From Pseudomonadota bacterium (GTDB lineage Bacteria > Myxococcota_A > Polyangia > Fen-1088), in NCBI GenBank assembly GCA_023438785.1, contig JAEXQJ010000285.1, positions 1-15,753 of the forward strand: a DNA stretch of 15,753 bases, written 5' to 3'. Positions 8,056 to 14,832 of the stretch are shown here, in pieces. The position numbers were made by a program, and so were the translations under genes. The notes under the pieces are model-generated. The model made no database searches. It saw only the letters and a list, made by a program, of their open reading frames with translations, and was not told where the DNA came from. Positions within the stretch are counted from its first letter, which is position 1. Each line of letters begins with the position of its first letter.

Positions 8056-8283
8056 AGCAACCGCGGCCTCGCATCCGTCTGCGACGGTCATGGCGTCTGC
8101 AAGGCCCAGTTCAGACTGGACTGTGCGCCCTACGTCTGCAGCGGCACCCAATGCCTGACCAACTGCCGCACCGATTCGGACTGCGCTAGCCCCGCTGACA
8201 CTTGCTCCAACAAGCGTTGTGTGCGGCTCCCAAGGAGACTTTGCCTTCGCTGGGTCGGCCAACTATCGCCTGGGCGTGGATGA
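8056..8283 (+). pseudogene. Start-less fragment of a Cys-rich myxobacterial-type surface protein
   Basis: One frame is open from the TAG at 7963-7965 to the TGA at 8281-8283 but contains no ATG or usable upstream start. From 8080 it reads CDGHGVC, then LDCAPYVCSGTQCLTNC, then RTDSDC, DTC and NKRC: nine cysteines spaced X5, X7, X4, X4, X3, X5, X6, X4. This is the spacing style of Cys-rich repeats found near the C-termini of many myxobacterial secreted proteins. After CV (8218-8223) the sequence loses this character. Upstream of about 8056 it is also unlike the repeat. It therefore looks like a stranded piece of a larger gene. Family assignment is from memory of the pattern, without a search. 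Confidence 0.6.
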
Positions 8284-8369
8284 ACGGGGAACCAGGGTCA
8301 GTTTGGCGAGGCCGCACGGCGCTGCGCGCTGCAATCGAAATTCATACCACGCGGGATCGAGCAGGCCGC

Positions 8370-8413
8370 GCGGTTCACGCGGTCTCCCGGCCGATTCGAG
8401 TGCGGTTCACGCG
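8370..8413. repeat. 12-bp direct repeat GCGGTTCACGCG, copies 32 bases apart
   Basis: Identical copies lie at 8370-8381 and 8402-8413. The second ends directly against the ATG at 8414. A 32-base pitch is close to three helical turns, so both copies face the same side of the DNA. They could be tandem operator sites for the small lipoprotein gene or traces of a duplication. Confidence 0.45.
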
Positions 8414-8749
8414 ATGATGCCCATGGGTGAGACGCGGCGAGGGACTTGCGCGCGGACATGGCTCCTGGTCGCGGCGACGGTGGTGAGCCTGCTTGGGCTC
8501 GCGGGCTGTGGGGACCGCGCGCGCGCCGACGACTGTGCTTTCGTCTTCGATCGCATCGTGACCCTGGAGCTCGAAGCGCGCGGGTTTCACGATCCCGCAC
8601 TTCGACAACGCAAGAGCGAGGAGCTCCGGGCGGCCCTGCGATCCGAGATCTCCATGTGCGAAGGCCATCGGCTGCTGCCAGCCGGCGCGAGAGCATGCGT
8701 CGAGAAGGCGCGGTCTGTCGCGCAGATCAGCAAGGAATGCCTGCGCTGA
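8414..8749 (+). CDS. Small lipoprotein with four spaced cysteines, function unknown
   Basis: A 111-residue protein. A basic N-terminus is followed by a hydrophobic stretch (TWLLVAATVVSLLGLAGC) with a consensus lipobox LAGC, so Cys32 is likely lipid-modified after signal peptidase II cleavage. The mature part of ~80 residues is mostly helical in character (ELEARGFHDPALRQRKSEEL). It carries four cysteines at 41, 82, 95 and 109, which could form two disulfides in the periplasm. I do not assign a function. Possible starts are the ATGs at 8414, 8417 and 8423, since the sequence reads ATGATGCCCATG; there is no clear ribosome binding site. The gene follows the Cys-rich remnant and the direct repeat, and it is convergent with the MFS gene. 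Confidence 0.65.
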   Translation: MMPMGETRRGTCARTWLLVAATVVSLLGLAGCGDRARADDCAFVFDRIVTLELEARGFHDPALRQRKSEELRAALRSEISMCEGHRLLPAGARACVEKARSVAQISKECLR

Positions 8750-8801
8750 GGTGAGCCTCCCTCATGGCCCTTCGCGGCGGCCGGCGCTCTTGCCTTGACT
8801 C

Positions 8802-8836
8802 CTCAACGCGAGGTTGAGCCGCGCTCCGTGCGGCTC
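8802..8836. terminator. Two overlapping hairpins between convergent genes
   Basis: CTCAAC-gcgag-GTTGAG (8802-8818) is a 6-bp stem. GAGCCGC-N7-GCGGCTC (8816-8836) is a 7-bp stem. They share GAG and so exclude each other. They sit between the small lipoprotein stop and the MFS stop, and the second touches the MFS stop codon. There is no T-run, so this is a weak terminator candidate. Confidence 0.35.
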
Positions 8837-10195
8837 TCACGCCGCTCGGCGCGCCACGCTGTGGCGGATCTGGCGCACGGCCCCCGGCAGGACCGCCCGC
8901 GCGGCGCGCACCACCGTGAGCACATCGCGACCTGACGCGTGTTGGATGCGCAGAGCGACCAGCGACGCGCCCAGGCGCAGCACGCCCGAGAGCGCGAAGA
9001 GCACCTGCAGGTTGCCCATCTCGTGGCCGCCCAGGCTGACCTCGGCGGGCAGGGCCCGCGCCAGCAGGCCGCCGGCCGTGGTAGCCAGGGTCAATGCCGC
9101 ACCGGCCGCCGTGGCGAAGATGGCCAGATAGAATGGCCGACCGTCAATGGGTGTGACCGCCAGGGGCAGGTTGAAGGCGGCCAGGCTGTGACCTGACCAC
9201 AGGATTCCCGTCAGCACACAGTCGATGGCCAGCGGCCACAGGCAGTCCGGCGTGGGCAGAAGCCAGATGAACGGGATCACGCCGATGCCGAATGAGCAAG
9301 CCACCAGAACCGGGCGTGGTCCCACGCGATCGATCACGCCGCCCCAGGCTGGCGCGGCCACCATGCGCACCACGGCCACGCCCGCGCCTTGCAAGGCCAC
9401 CCAGGTGAACCCCATGCCCAGGTCATGGAGCATGAAGAGCGAGAAGTAGCTGCTCGCCACGCCGACGGCCACGTTCCAGGCCACAAGATAGGTGAGGAAG
9501 CCCCGCACCGAGGGATCGCGCACCGGCTGCAGGGCGCGCCGCCACACCGATTCGCCCGTCGAGCAGCCCGAGCGGCCCGCGTGCTGGCGCGCCATGAGCA
9601 CGGTGCTCAAGACGCCGCTCGCGCAGGTCAGGACCTGCAATAGCGCCAGCCCCTGCCCACCCCAGCCGTGCCCATGCGCGCGATCGAGCAGCACACCCGC
9701 GCCCGCTGAGGCCAGCGCCCCACCCATGGTGCACAGGGCCGTGCGCCGCCCGAAATAACGACCGCGCAAGCGCGACGGGATCAGGTCGCCCATCCACGAC
9801 ACCCAGGCGTTGTTGCCCAGCACGCCCAGCACCGCCGCCAGCAGGGCCACCGTGACGAGAACGCTCCTCTGCGTGTCGACGGAAATGGGCAAAAATGGCA
9901 GCGCCATCAGCGGTAGCCCCACCTGTCGCTGTGCCGCCACCAACACGATGGCCACTCTGCGCGAGCCGAAGTGCGACGTGGTCCAGGCGGCCGGGAGCTG
10001 GAGGAGCTGCGCCATCTGAGGCAGAGCCATGACCAGTCCGGTGAGCAGCGGCCCGGCCTGCAGATGAATGGCCCACCCGGTCAGCACCGCGCCGCCGCTG
10101 CACGCGCTGGCGACCTCGGCAACCAGCCCTTCAGCCATACAGGCGCGAAGCGAGCGCCGAAGCTGACGTGTCGATCTCGTGCTGCTCGCTTGCAC
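8837..10195 (-). CDS. Major facilitator superfamily (MFS) transporter
   Basis: A 452-residue inner-membrane protein with about twelve hydrophobic spans, the usual MFS length. The loop after the fourth span carries NNAWVSWMGDLIPSRLRGRY (about 128-147), close to the conserved W-x-S-W-x-x-D-L-x-P-x-R-x-RG pattern of one MFS group. A second MFS-like loop, GGVIDRVGPRPVLVAC, lies in the second half. The substrate is unknown. The GTG at 10195 is chosen because GAGGT lies 5 bases upstream and because the extra residues (RRSLRA before AEGLVAE) look like a normal family N-terminus; an ATG at 10138 would give 433 residues. The gene has a 158-base upstream region containing a perfect inverted repeat that could bind a regulator. 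Confidence 0.85.
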   Translation of the reverse strand: MQASSTRSTRQLRRSLRACMAEGLVAEVASACSGGAVLTGWAIHLQAGPLLTGLVMALPQMAQLLQLPAAWTTSHFGSRRVAIVLVAAQRQVGLPLMALPFLPISVDTQRSVLVTVALLAAVLGVLGNNAWVSWMGDLIPSRLRGRYFGRRTALCTMGGALASAGAGVLLDRAHGHGWGGQGLALLQVLTCASGVLSTVLMARQHAGRSGCSTGESVWRRALQPVRDPSVRGFLTYLVAWNVAVGVASSYFSLFMLHDLGMGFTWVALQGAGVAVVRMVAAPAWGGVIDRVGPRPVLVACSFGIGVIPFIWLLPTPDCLWPLAIDCVLTGILWSGHSLAAFNLPLAVTPIDGRPFYLAIFATAAGAALTLATTAGGLLARALPAEVSLGGHEMGNLQVLFALSGVLRLGASLVALRIQHASGRDVLTVVRAARAVLPGAVRQIRHSVARRAA

Positions 10196-10200
10196 CGGGG

Positions 10201-10205
10201 ACCTC
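10201..10205 (-). promoter_or_regulatory. Ribosome binding site deciding the MFS GTG start
   Basis: Read on the minus strand, GAGGT is followed by 5 bases and then GTG at 10195. This spacing is normal and supports the GTG start over the ATG at 10138, which has no such sequence. Confidence 0.5.
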
Positions 10206-10240
10206 GACTGGCACCCATGCTGGCACGATGAAACTCCACG

Positions 10241-10270
10241 CCAGAATGTACGAATTCAGCCACATTCTGG
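10241..10270. promoter_or_regulatory. Perfect 9-bp inverted repeat CCAGAATGT-N12-ACATTCTGG, possible operator
   Basis: CCAGAATGT (10241-10249) and ACATTCTGG (10262-10270) are exact reverse complements around 12 bases that include GAATTC. The site is 46 bases upstream of the MFS start and 84 bases downstream of the phosphatase stop. It is AT-richer than its surroundings and no T-run follows, so an operator for the MFS gene seems likelier than a terminator. The binding protein is unknown. Confidence 0.4.
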
Positions 10271-10353
10271 AGGGCTGCGTCGGTGCGCGCGCGGACCCGC
10301 TGCCCCGGCCAACGCGGCTCGTAGCCGGGGCGGCGCGAGCCGCGGTCGGACGA

Positions 10354-11223
10354 TCAGCGTACAGGCGGGCGCACAAGAATGCTGCGCATGGCCTGCACCT
10401 GCTCCTTCGGAACACCGATGTGCGCGAAATAGGCATCGACGCCGCCGATGCGGTCGATCTCGTCGAGCACGGCATTCAGGCTCCGCGGATAGTACGCGAA
10501 CCCCGATTCACCGGTCAGGGCGTATTCGGCCTGAATGGTTTCTCGCGAGGCGCCCAATGCGGAGAGGATGACCGCGGTCACGACGCCCGTGCGGTCTTTG
10601 CCGTACAGGCAGTGGTAGTACACGGGATAGGCGGCGGCATCCGCCAGGGTGGTGAAGATGAGCCGCATCGAAGGCGCCGTGTAGAGGATCGCGAGGTAGT
10701 CCGTCGGGCTCACGTCATACGGGATGGGCAACGGGGCCGAGATGAGCTTGGACTGTCCGGTCACACATTCCGCGGGCGGTGCGGCCTGTTCTGCGAGGGA
10801 GCGGACATCGATGACGGTCTTGATCCCCGTGGCGGCAAACTGCTGGCAACCCTCCAGCGTCAGCGCGGACAGCGACGAGCCACGGTAGAGCTCGTCGCAG
10901 GCAACCGTTTCGCCGTGGGCAAGAGGAACCGCACCGAGCTGGCGCGCGTTGGGCACGGCGTCCACCAGGACCCAGCGGGCCGATGTGCATGAGGCCGCGT
11001 CGTTTGCATCCTCGCCAACCCCTCCGTCGCCCGAGCCAGCGGCGACTTCGTCCCACGCGGCATCGCCGGTCGTGACGGCGTCGTCGGTGCCAGCCGGGCT
11101 GTCAAGAACGCTGTCCGTCGCTCCCGCCTCGGCGCGCGAGTCGTCCTCACCTGGCCCTGGATCACCGCCGCAACTCAGGGCCAAGATCAGACCCAGCGAG
11201 AAGAAGGCTGGATAGCGAGACAT
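10354..11223 (-). CDS. Secreted lipoprotein protein-tyrosine/serine phosphatase (Y_phosphatase3-like)
   Basis: A 289-residue protein. A signal peptide (PAFFSLGLILALSC) with possible lipid Cys18 is followed by an acidic, low-complexity linker to about residue 78. The catalytic domain follows: VPNARQLGAVPL (90-101), ELYRGSSLSALT, IKTVIDVRS, and the P-loop HCLYGKDRTG (204-213). Cys205 is the predicted nucleophile and Arg211 the phosphate-binding residue of HCX5R. Lys209 and Asp210 (GKDRTG) match the family of tyrosine/serine phosphatases that can also act on phosphoinositides. The lipobox puts the enzyme outside the cytoplasm, so its substrate is unclear. The start could also be a GTG two codons upstream (11229). 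The Gly-rich lipoprotein gene lies 48 bases upstream on the same strand. Confidence 0.85.
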   Translation of the reverse strand: MSRYPAFFSLGLILALSCGGDPGPGEDDSRAEAGATDSVLDSPAGTDDAVTTGDAAWDEVAAGSGDGGVGEDANDAASCTSARWVLVDAVPNARQLGAVPLAHGETVACDELYRGSSLSALTLEGCQQFAATGIKTVIDVRSLAEQAAPPAECVTGQSKLISAPLPIPYDVSPTDYLAILYTAPSMRLIFTTLADAAAYPVYYHCLYGKDRTGVVTAVILSALGASRETIQAEYALTGESGFAYYPRSLNAVLDEIDRIGGVDAYFAHIGVPKEQVQAMRSILVRPPVR

Positions 11224-11229
11224 GGACAC

Positions 11230-11239
11230 TGACTAGCAC
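11230..11239 (-). promoter_or_regulatory. TGCTAG box close to the phosphatase start
   Basis: On the minus strand GTGCTAGTCA lies 6 bases before the ATG at 11223. Read as a -10 element (TAGTCA), it would put the transcription start at about the start codon, giving a leaderless or nearly leaderless mRNA. It lies in the short gap between the Gly-rich lipoprotein and the phosphatase and shares its core with the box at 7182-7190. Confidence 0.3.
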
Positions 11240-11271
11240 ATCCAGCCGATTCCTGAAGCCGGGCGAAGCCT

Positions 11272-12651
11272 CTACTCCGAACCCGTGATGTAGGCGAAGC
11301 AGTAGAAATTGCCGTACCCGCCACCGCTGCCGACGCCGCCGGCGTAGGTCGTGTCACCGGTCAGGCCTCCACCGCCCATTCCGCCACCGTAGTTGGTCGT
11401 GCTGACGTTCATGATCGCGCCACAAGCATTCATCTTTTCGCCGATGTTGATCCACTTCGCAGCGTTGTCTGTGGCGTTCAATTGCCGTGGCCAGGTATGC
11501 CCATAGGCGGGCGAGCCATAGCCCTTGGTCTTGTTCGTCCAGTCATCGCAAGTGGCCGTCTTGCTGCCGGCGTACGTGCCATCGTTGTTCGTACCGGTCA
11601 GCGTGTCGTGCGTGTCCCCATCCGCTTGTACGCAATAGCCGTATTCATTGGTGAGGCACTGACTGAAGGGCCAGGATTGGGCGGCGCCCGAACCCCGGCT
11701 TTGATTGATGCCGTTGTAGACGATGGTCGTCGTATCGCCGGCGGGTCGCGTGCCGAGCAGGCCTTCCTTGTTGCGGGCCACAAGAAGCCCTTCCGAGGCG
11801 TAGTTGGTCTTCTTCTGGTACGCGGGCGGCGCGCTGTACCACGGGCCGGTTCCGATGCGATCGATGGCGTTCAGCACGGCGCCGTTGTAGTTGCTCGCGC
11901 TCAAAAAGGCCCGCCAAAGGTGCTTGTCACCGGGATTCGCCAACTGGGCCGCCTCGGTACAAAGCGAGTCCGCACCGTCGATGCCGTTGGCCTTGCCGTT
12001 ACGCAAATCACCGCCCAAGCCACCTAGGCAGGTCTTGCCGTCGGTGCCCTCACAAGGGGCCTTGGACTTGATGAACTTCATACTGACCGCGAAGAAGCTG
12101 AATTCGCCCGTCGAGGCCACCGTGTCGTAGTCGCTGGTAGCGCCGCCCGTCCCCGTCGTTCCGCCACTCGAGCTACCGCCGGTTCCGCCCGAACCCTGGC
12201 TGCCACCGCTTCCTGAGGATCCGCCGGAGGCCGGGCTGCCACCGGTTCCGGTCGTTCCGCCGCTCGGGCTACCTCCGGTTCCGCCGCTCGGGCCACCGCC
12301 GGTTCCGCCCGTATCTTGGGTGCCACCGCTTGCAGAGGAGCCACCCGTGGTCTGGTCGCCACCCGTTCCGGTCCTTCCGCCGGAGCCCCTTCCGCCGGTT
12401 CCGCCGGAACTCTGGCCACCACCACCACCACTGCCGCCGGAGCCGGCCGAGCTGCCCGCACCGCCAGTTGTTCCGCCCGTGCGGCTACCCCCACTTCCCG
12501 AGTTACCGCCCGAGGTCTGTTGCCCGCCAGATCCGCCGCCTCCCGTTGTTCCGCCCGTGGATGAGGGCGTAGTGTCGGAAGGGTCGGACGAGCAGGCAGC
12601 AAGTCCGAGTACTACGGCCAGGGGAATACGAAAAAGGCCCCGCTTTAGCAT
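11272..12651 (-). CDS. Lipoprotein with Gly/Ser/Thr-rich linker and DUF1554/C-type-lectin-like C-terminal domain
   Basis: A 459-residue protein. The signal peptide MLKRGLFRIPLAVVLGLAAC carries a good lipobox (LAAC, Cys20). Residues ~31-172 consist almost only of Gly, Ser and Thr and look like a flexible stalk. Residues ~184-453 resemble DUF1554, a lectin-like fold: EFSFFAVSMKF, GGLGGDLRNGKANGIDGADSLC (residues 210-231), HLWRAFLSASNY, DRIGTGPWY, LLVARNKEGLLG, TATCDDWTNKTKGYG, and a final YCFAYI. The domain holds eight cysteines (200, 208, 231, 332, 340, 368, 410, 451). It is probably a surface binding or adhesion protein. The ATG at 12651 is preferred because the lipoprotein signal begins there; an in-frame ATG at 12687 adds 12 residues. 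Confidence 0.75.
   Translation of the reverse strand: MLKRGLFRIPLAVVLGLAACSSDPSDTTPSSTGGTTGGGGSGGQQTSGGNSGSGGSRTGGTTGGAGSSAGSGGSGGGGGQSSGGTGGRGSGGRTGTGGDQTTGGSSASGGTQDTGGTGGGPSGGTGGSPSGGTTGTGGSPASGGSSGSGGSQGSGGTGGSSSGGTTGTGGATSDYDTVASTGEFSFFAVSMKFIKSKAPCEGTDGKTCLGGLGGDLRNGKANGIDGADSLCTEAAQLANPGDKHLWRAFLSASNYNGAVLNAIDRIGTGPWYSAPPAYQKKTNYASEGLLVARNKEGLLGTRPAGDTTTIVYNGINQSRGSGAAQSWPFSQCLTNEYGYCVQADGDTHDTLTGTNNDGTYAGSKTATCDDWTNKTKGYGSPAYGHTWPRQLNATDNAAKWINIGEKMNACGAIMNVSTTNYGGGMGGGGLTGDTTYAGGVGSGGGYGNFYCFAYITGSE
12136..12561 (-). repeat. Degenerate repeat region encoding the Gly/Ser/Thr stalk
   Basis: The plus strand is full of imperfect units such as GGTTCCGCC and TGCCACCGC. Two ~50-base blocks (from about 12175 and 12295) align at an exact offset of 120 bases, with scattered substitutions, which suggests a duplication of 40 codons. 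All differences keep the reading frame. Confidence 0.6.
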
Positions 12652-12704
12652 GCCTCTCACTCCTATTGTGTGAACGTTGGGGTACATCCAATAGGACTCT
12701 GACA

Positions 12705-12710
12705 CCTCCT
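12705..12710 (-). promoter_or_regulatory. Strong but distant ribosome-binding-like sequence upstream of the Gly-rich lipoprotein
   Basis: On the minus strand AAGGAGGTG pairs fully with the 3' end of typical 16S rRNA. It lies 17 bases before the in-frame ATG at 12687 and 53 bases before the preferred ATG at 12651, both beyond normal spacing. The nearer AGGAG/GAGAGG just before 12651 is the likelier initiation signal. Confidence 0.35.
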
Positions 12711-12729
12711 TCCGGCGGTTGATTGCAGG

Positions 12730-12745
12730 GGGCCAGAACCGGCCC
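12730..12745 (-). terminator. Weak hairpin after the antiporter stop
   Basis: GGGCC (12730-12734) and GGCCC (12741-12745) pair around six bases, shortly after the antiporter stop codon on the minus strand. The stem is only 5 bp and has no T-run, so transcription may continue into the Gly-rich lipoprotein gene. Confidence 0.2.
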
Positions 12746-12752
12746 GGAGGGC

Positions 12753-14828
12753 TCAGGCCGGCGTTCGCTGTAGCGTGTCCCGCGCGGACTGCACACTGTC
12801 GGCTGTCCCGGTCAAGACCAGGAGGTCGCCAGCTCGCAGCACATCGTCGGCGTCGGGGTAGAGAACCTCGCCGGGCTCTCGCTGTATGGCGATCACCGTG
12901 GCCCCGGTTCGGCTGCGCAATCCGATCTGCTTGAGGGATAGTCCCACCGCGGGCCAACCCGCCTGCAAACGCACGATGCAGGCCTCGCCCAAACCTGGAA
13001 CCAGCGCCCGCGCTTTTTCCGGGCTTTCGCCCTCACTGCTCTGCGAGGCCAGCGCCTCCAGGAGAACCTGGGCCCCGGCCCGCGCGTGTCCGTGCAAGTT
13101 GCCGGCGCTGCGCCACAAGGGGTACACGAGCACAGCCACGAAGCCGAGCATCACGGCCGCGCCTGGCACGGAGGGATAGAAGGGTTGCAGGATCGCCACC
13201 AGCGGACCGCCCCCTACCAAGAGGATGGTGAGCTGAATGGTTACCAGCAGAGCGCGGCGAGGCGCGGCCGCCAGATCCAGCGCGCCCGTATTCTCGGGCA
13301 GCGCCTGCGCCGCCAGCGTACGAGCCAGGGCGCGCGAAATGCGGACGGCCCCGAGCACGAACGGAATGAGCAGGGCCAGCGTGGCCACGCCCAGCACCAG
13401 GCGGCTCAGGCCCACGCCGAGCCCGAGGGTCGTACGCGCCCACTGCGTGGCCCGTGGCGCGAGCACCGATGCGCCCGCCACGATGGCGCCAACGACCAGC
13501 AAGTCCAGAACCAGCCAACCCACCCGACGACGGATGCGGGCCCCAGCCGTGGCCTGGGCTCGTGCGTGCCGCAGGCCCTGCACCCAGGAGCCGTACAGGG
13601 CGGCATAGGTCTGGATGGCGCGCGGCAGGCATCGATCCACCTGGTCGGCCAGGCGCCCCGAGCCACGGATCAGCCACGGGGTGAGCAAGGTGGTCAGCGC
13701 TGACACGGTGACCGCCACCGGATAGAGGAACGTCCCCGTGGCGCCCAAGCTGAGGCCGAGGCCGGCGATGATGAAGGAGAACTCTCCGATCTGGGCCAGG
13801 CTCATCCCGGCCTGCACGGAGGTGCGGATGCCGTAGCCGGCGAGGAAGGCACCCATGCTCACGCTCAGCAACTTGCCCACCACGACCACGCCGGTGATCA
13901 CCAACACCGCGACCCAGTGTTGGGCGACGAGCGTCGGATCGATGAGCATGCCCACGGAGACGAAGAAGATCGCCGCGAACACATCGCGGACCGGCTCTGT
14001 CGCACTCTCGATGGCGTGCGTCTGGCCCGATTCGGCGACCAGCGCGCCGCCCATGAAGGCGCCCAGGGCCACCGAGTAGCCGAAGGCGCGCGCCAGCAGG
14101 GCGAAGCCGAAGCACAGGCCCACGCTGGCCACCACGATGGTCTCCTTGCGTCCCAGGCGCACGACCATGCGCATGGCCCGCGGCACCACCAACATGCCCA
14201 CGATGAGCAGGACCACAATGAACCCGACGAGGCGGCCCGCCGTCTTGGCCAGATCCCCGGCGGAGAGCGCCGCACCCGAGCCCACCGTGGTGAGAATGGC
14301 GATGAGCAGAATGCCAATCAGGTCCTCGAAGATGAGCACGCCGAAGACCAACTCGGAGATGCGCCCGCCGATGCCTTGCTCGGCAAACGCCTTCACGATG
14401 ATCGTGGTGCTGGAGATGGCGACGATGGCTCCCGTGAACAGACTCTCGAGGGCCGTCCAGCCAAAGGCCACGCCGGTCACGTAGCCGAAGAGGAGCATGA
14501 GCGAGCACTGGATGACGGCAATGAGGCCCGCGGTGGGGCCGATGCGAATCAGGCGACGCAGGCTGAATTCCAAGCCCAGCGAGAACATGAGCAGAATCAC
14601 GCCCAGCTCGGAGAGTGTGTGCGCCACGTCCTCGTGGGCGAACAACGGAATGGGCAGATGCGGCCCGACGATCACGCCGGCCAGCACATAGCCCAAGACC
14701 ACGGGCTGACGAATGCGCTGGAAGAGCACCGTGGTCAGCGCGGCCACGCACAGGATGAGCGCCAGGTCCGTGAGCAGGTCGAAGCCATTCGAACCCGCGG
14801 TGACGGCCAGGGCGCTCAACACGGACAT
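12753..14828 (-). CDS. CPA2-family monovalent cation/proton antiporter with C-terminal TrkA-C domain (KefB/YbaL-like)
   Basis: A 691-residue inner-membrane protein. The first ~390 residues form the antiporter: QPVVLGYVLAGVIVGPHLP, LGVILLMFSLGLEFSLRRL, AIVAISSTTIIVKAFAEQG, VFGVLIFEDLIGILLIAIL, an SVALGAFMGGALVAES segment, FAAIFFVSVGMLIDP and QIGEFSFIIAGLGL. The FED in the middle corresponds to the ion-binding Gln/Asp region of KefC-like proteins. Further hydrophobic spans follow at ~445-570. Residues ~612-690 resemble a TrkA-C (RCK_C) domain (GEACIVRLQAGWPAVGLSL, then AGDLLVLTG). No nucleotide-binding TrkA-N domain is seen between them, which differs from KefB/KefC. The likely role is K+ or Na+/H+ exchange. 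The start lies 4 bases after the RND gene stop, so the two are probably co-transcribed and translationally linked. Confidence 0.9.
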   Translation of the reverse strand: MSVLSALAVTAGSNGFDLLTDLALILCVAALTTVLFQRIRQPVVLGYVLAGVIVGPHLPIPLFAHEDVAHTLSELGVILLMFSLGLEFSLRRLIRIGPTAGLIAVIQCSLMLLFGYVTGVAFGWTALESLFTGAIVAISSTTIIVKAFAEQGIGGRISELVFGVLIFEDLIGILLIAILTTVGSGAALSAGDLAKTAGRLVGFIVVLLIVGMLVVPRAMRMVVRLGRKETIVVASVGLCFGFALLARAFGYSVALGAFMGGALVAESGQTHAIESATEPVRDVFAAIFFVSVGMLIDPTLVAQHWVAVLVITGVVVVGKLLSVSMGAFLAGYGIRTSVQAGMSLAQIGEFSFIIAGLGLSLGATGTFLYPVAVTVSALTTLLTPWLIRGSGRLADQVDRCLPRAIQTYAALYGSWVQGLRHARAQATAGARIRRRVGWLVLDLLVVGAIVAGASVLAPRATQWARTTLGLGVGLSRLVLGVATLALLIPFVLGAVRISRALARTLAAQALPENTGALDLAAAPRRALLVTIQLTILLVGGGPLVAILQPFYPSVPGAAVMLGFVAVLVYPLWRSAGNLHGHARAGAQVLLEALASQSSEGESPEKARALVPGLGEACIVRLQAGWPAVGLSLKQIGLRSRTGATVIAIQREPGEVLYPDADDVLRAGDLLVLTGTADSVQSARDTLQRTPA

Positions 14829-14832
14829 GGGT

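Noticed and set aside
8219..8413. N-terminal extension of the small lipoprotein to 176 residues
   Set aside because: It would put the signal peptide in the middle of the protein; the added residues overlap the Cys-rich remnant in another frame and have no family character.
12136..12561. Possible CRISPR array or satellite DNA
   Set aside because: The repeats are short, degenerate and without unique spacers, and they stay in frame within a coding sequence for a Gly/Ser/Thr stalk.
12652..12957. Upstream extension of the Gly-rich lipoprotein to 561 residues
   Set aside because: It would run into the antiporter gene and bury the clear lipoprotein signal peptide in the interior.
13033..14751. Minus-strand open frame of 572 codons in another frame of the antiporter gene
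   Set aside because: It is an Arg/Gly/His-rich shadow; the true frame contains the CPA2 motifs and membrane spans.
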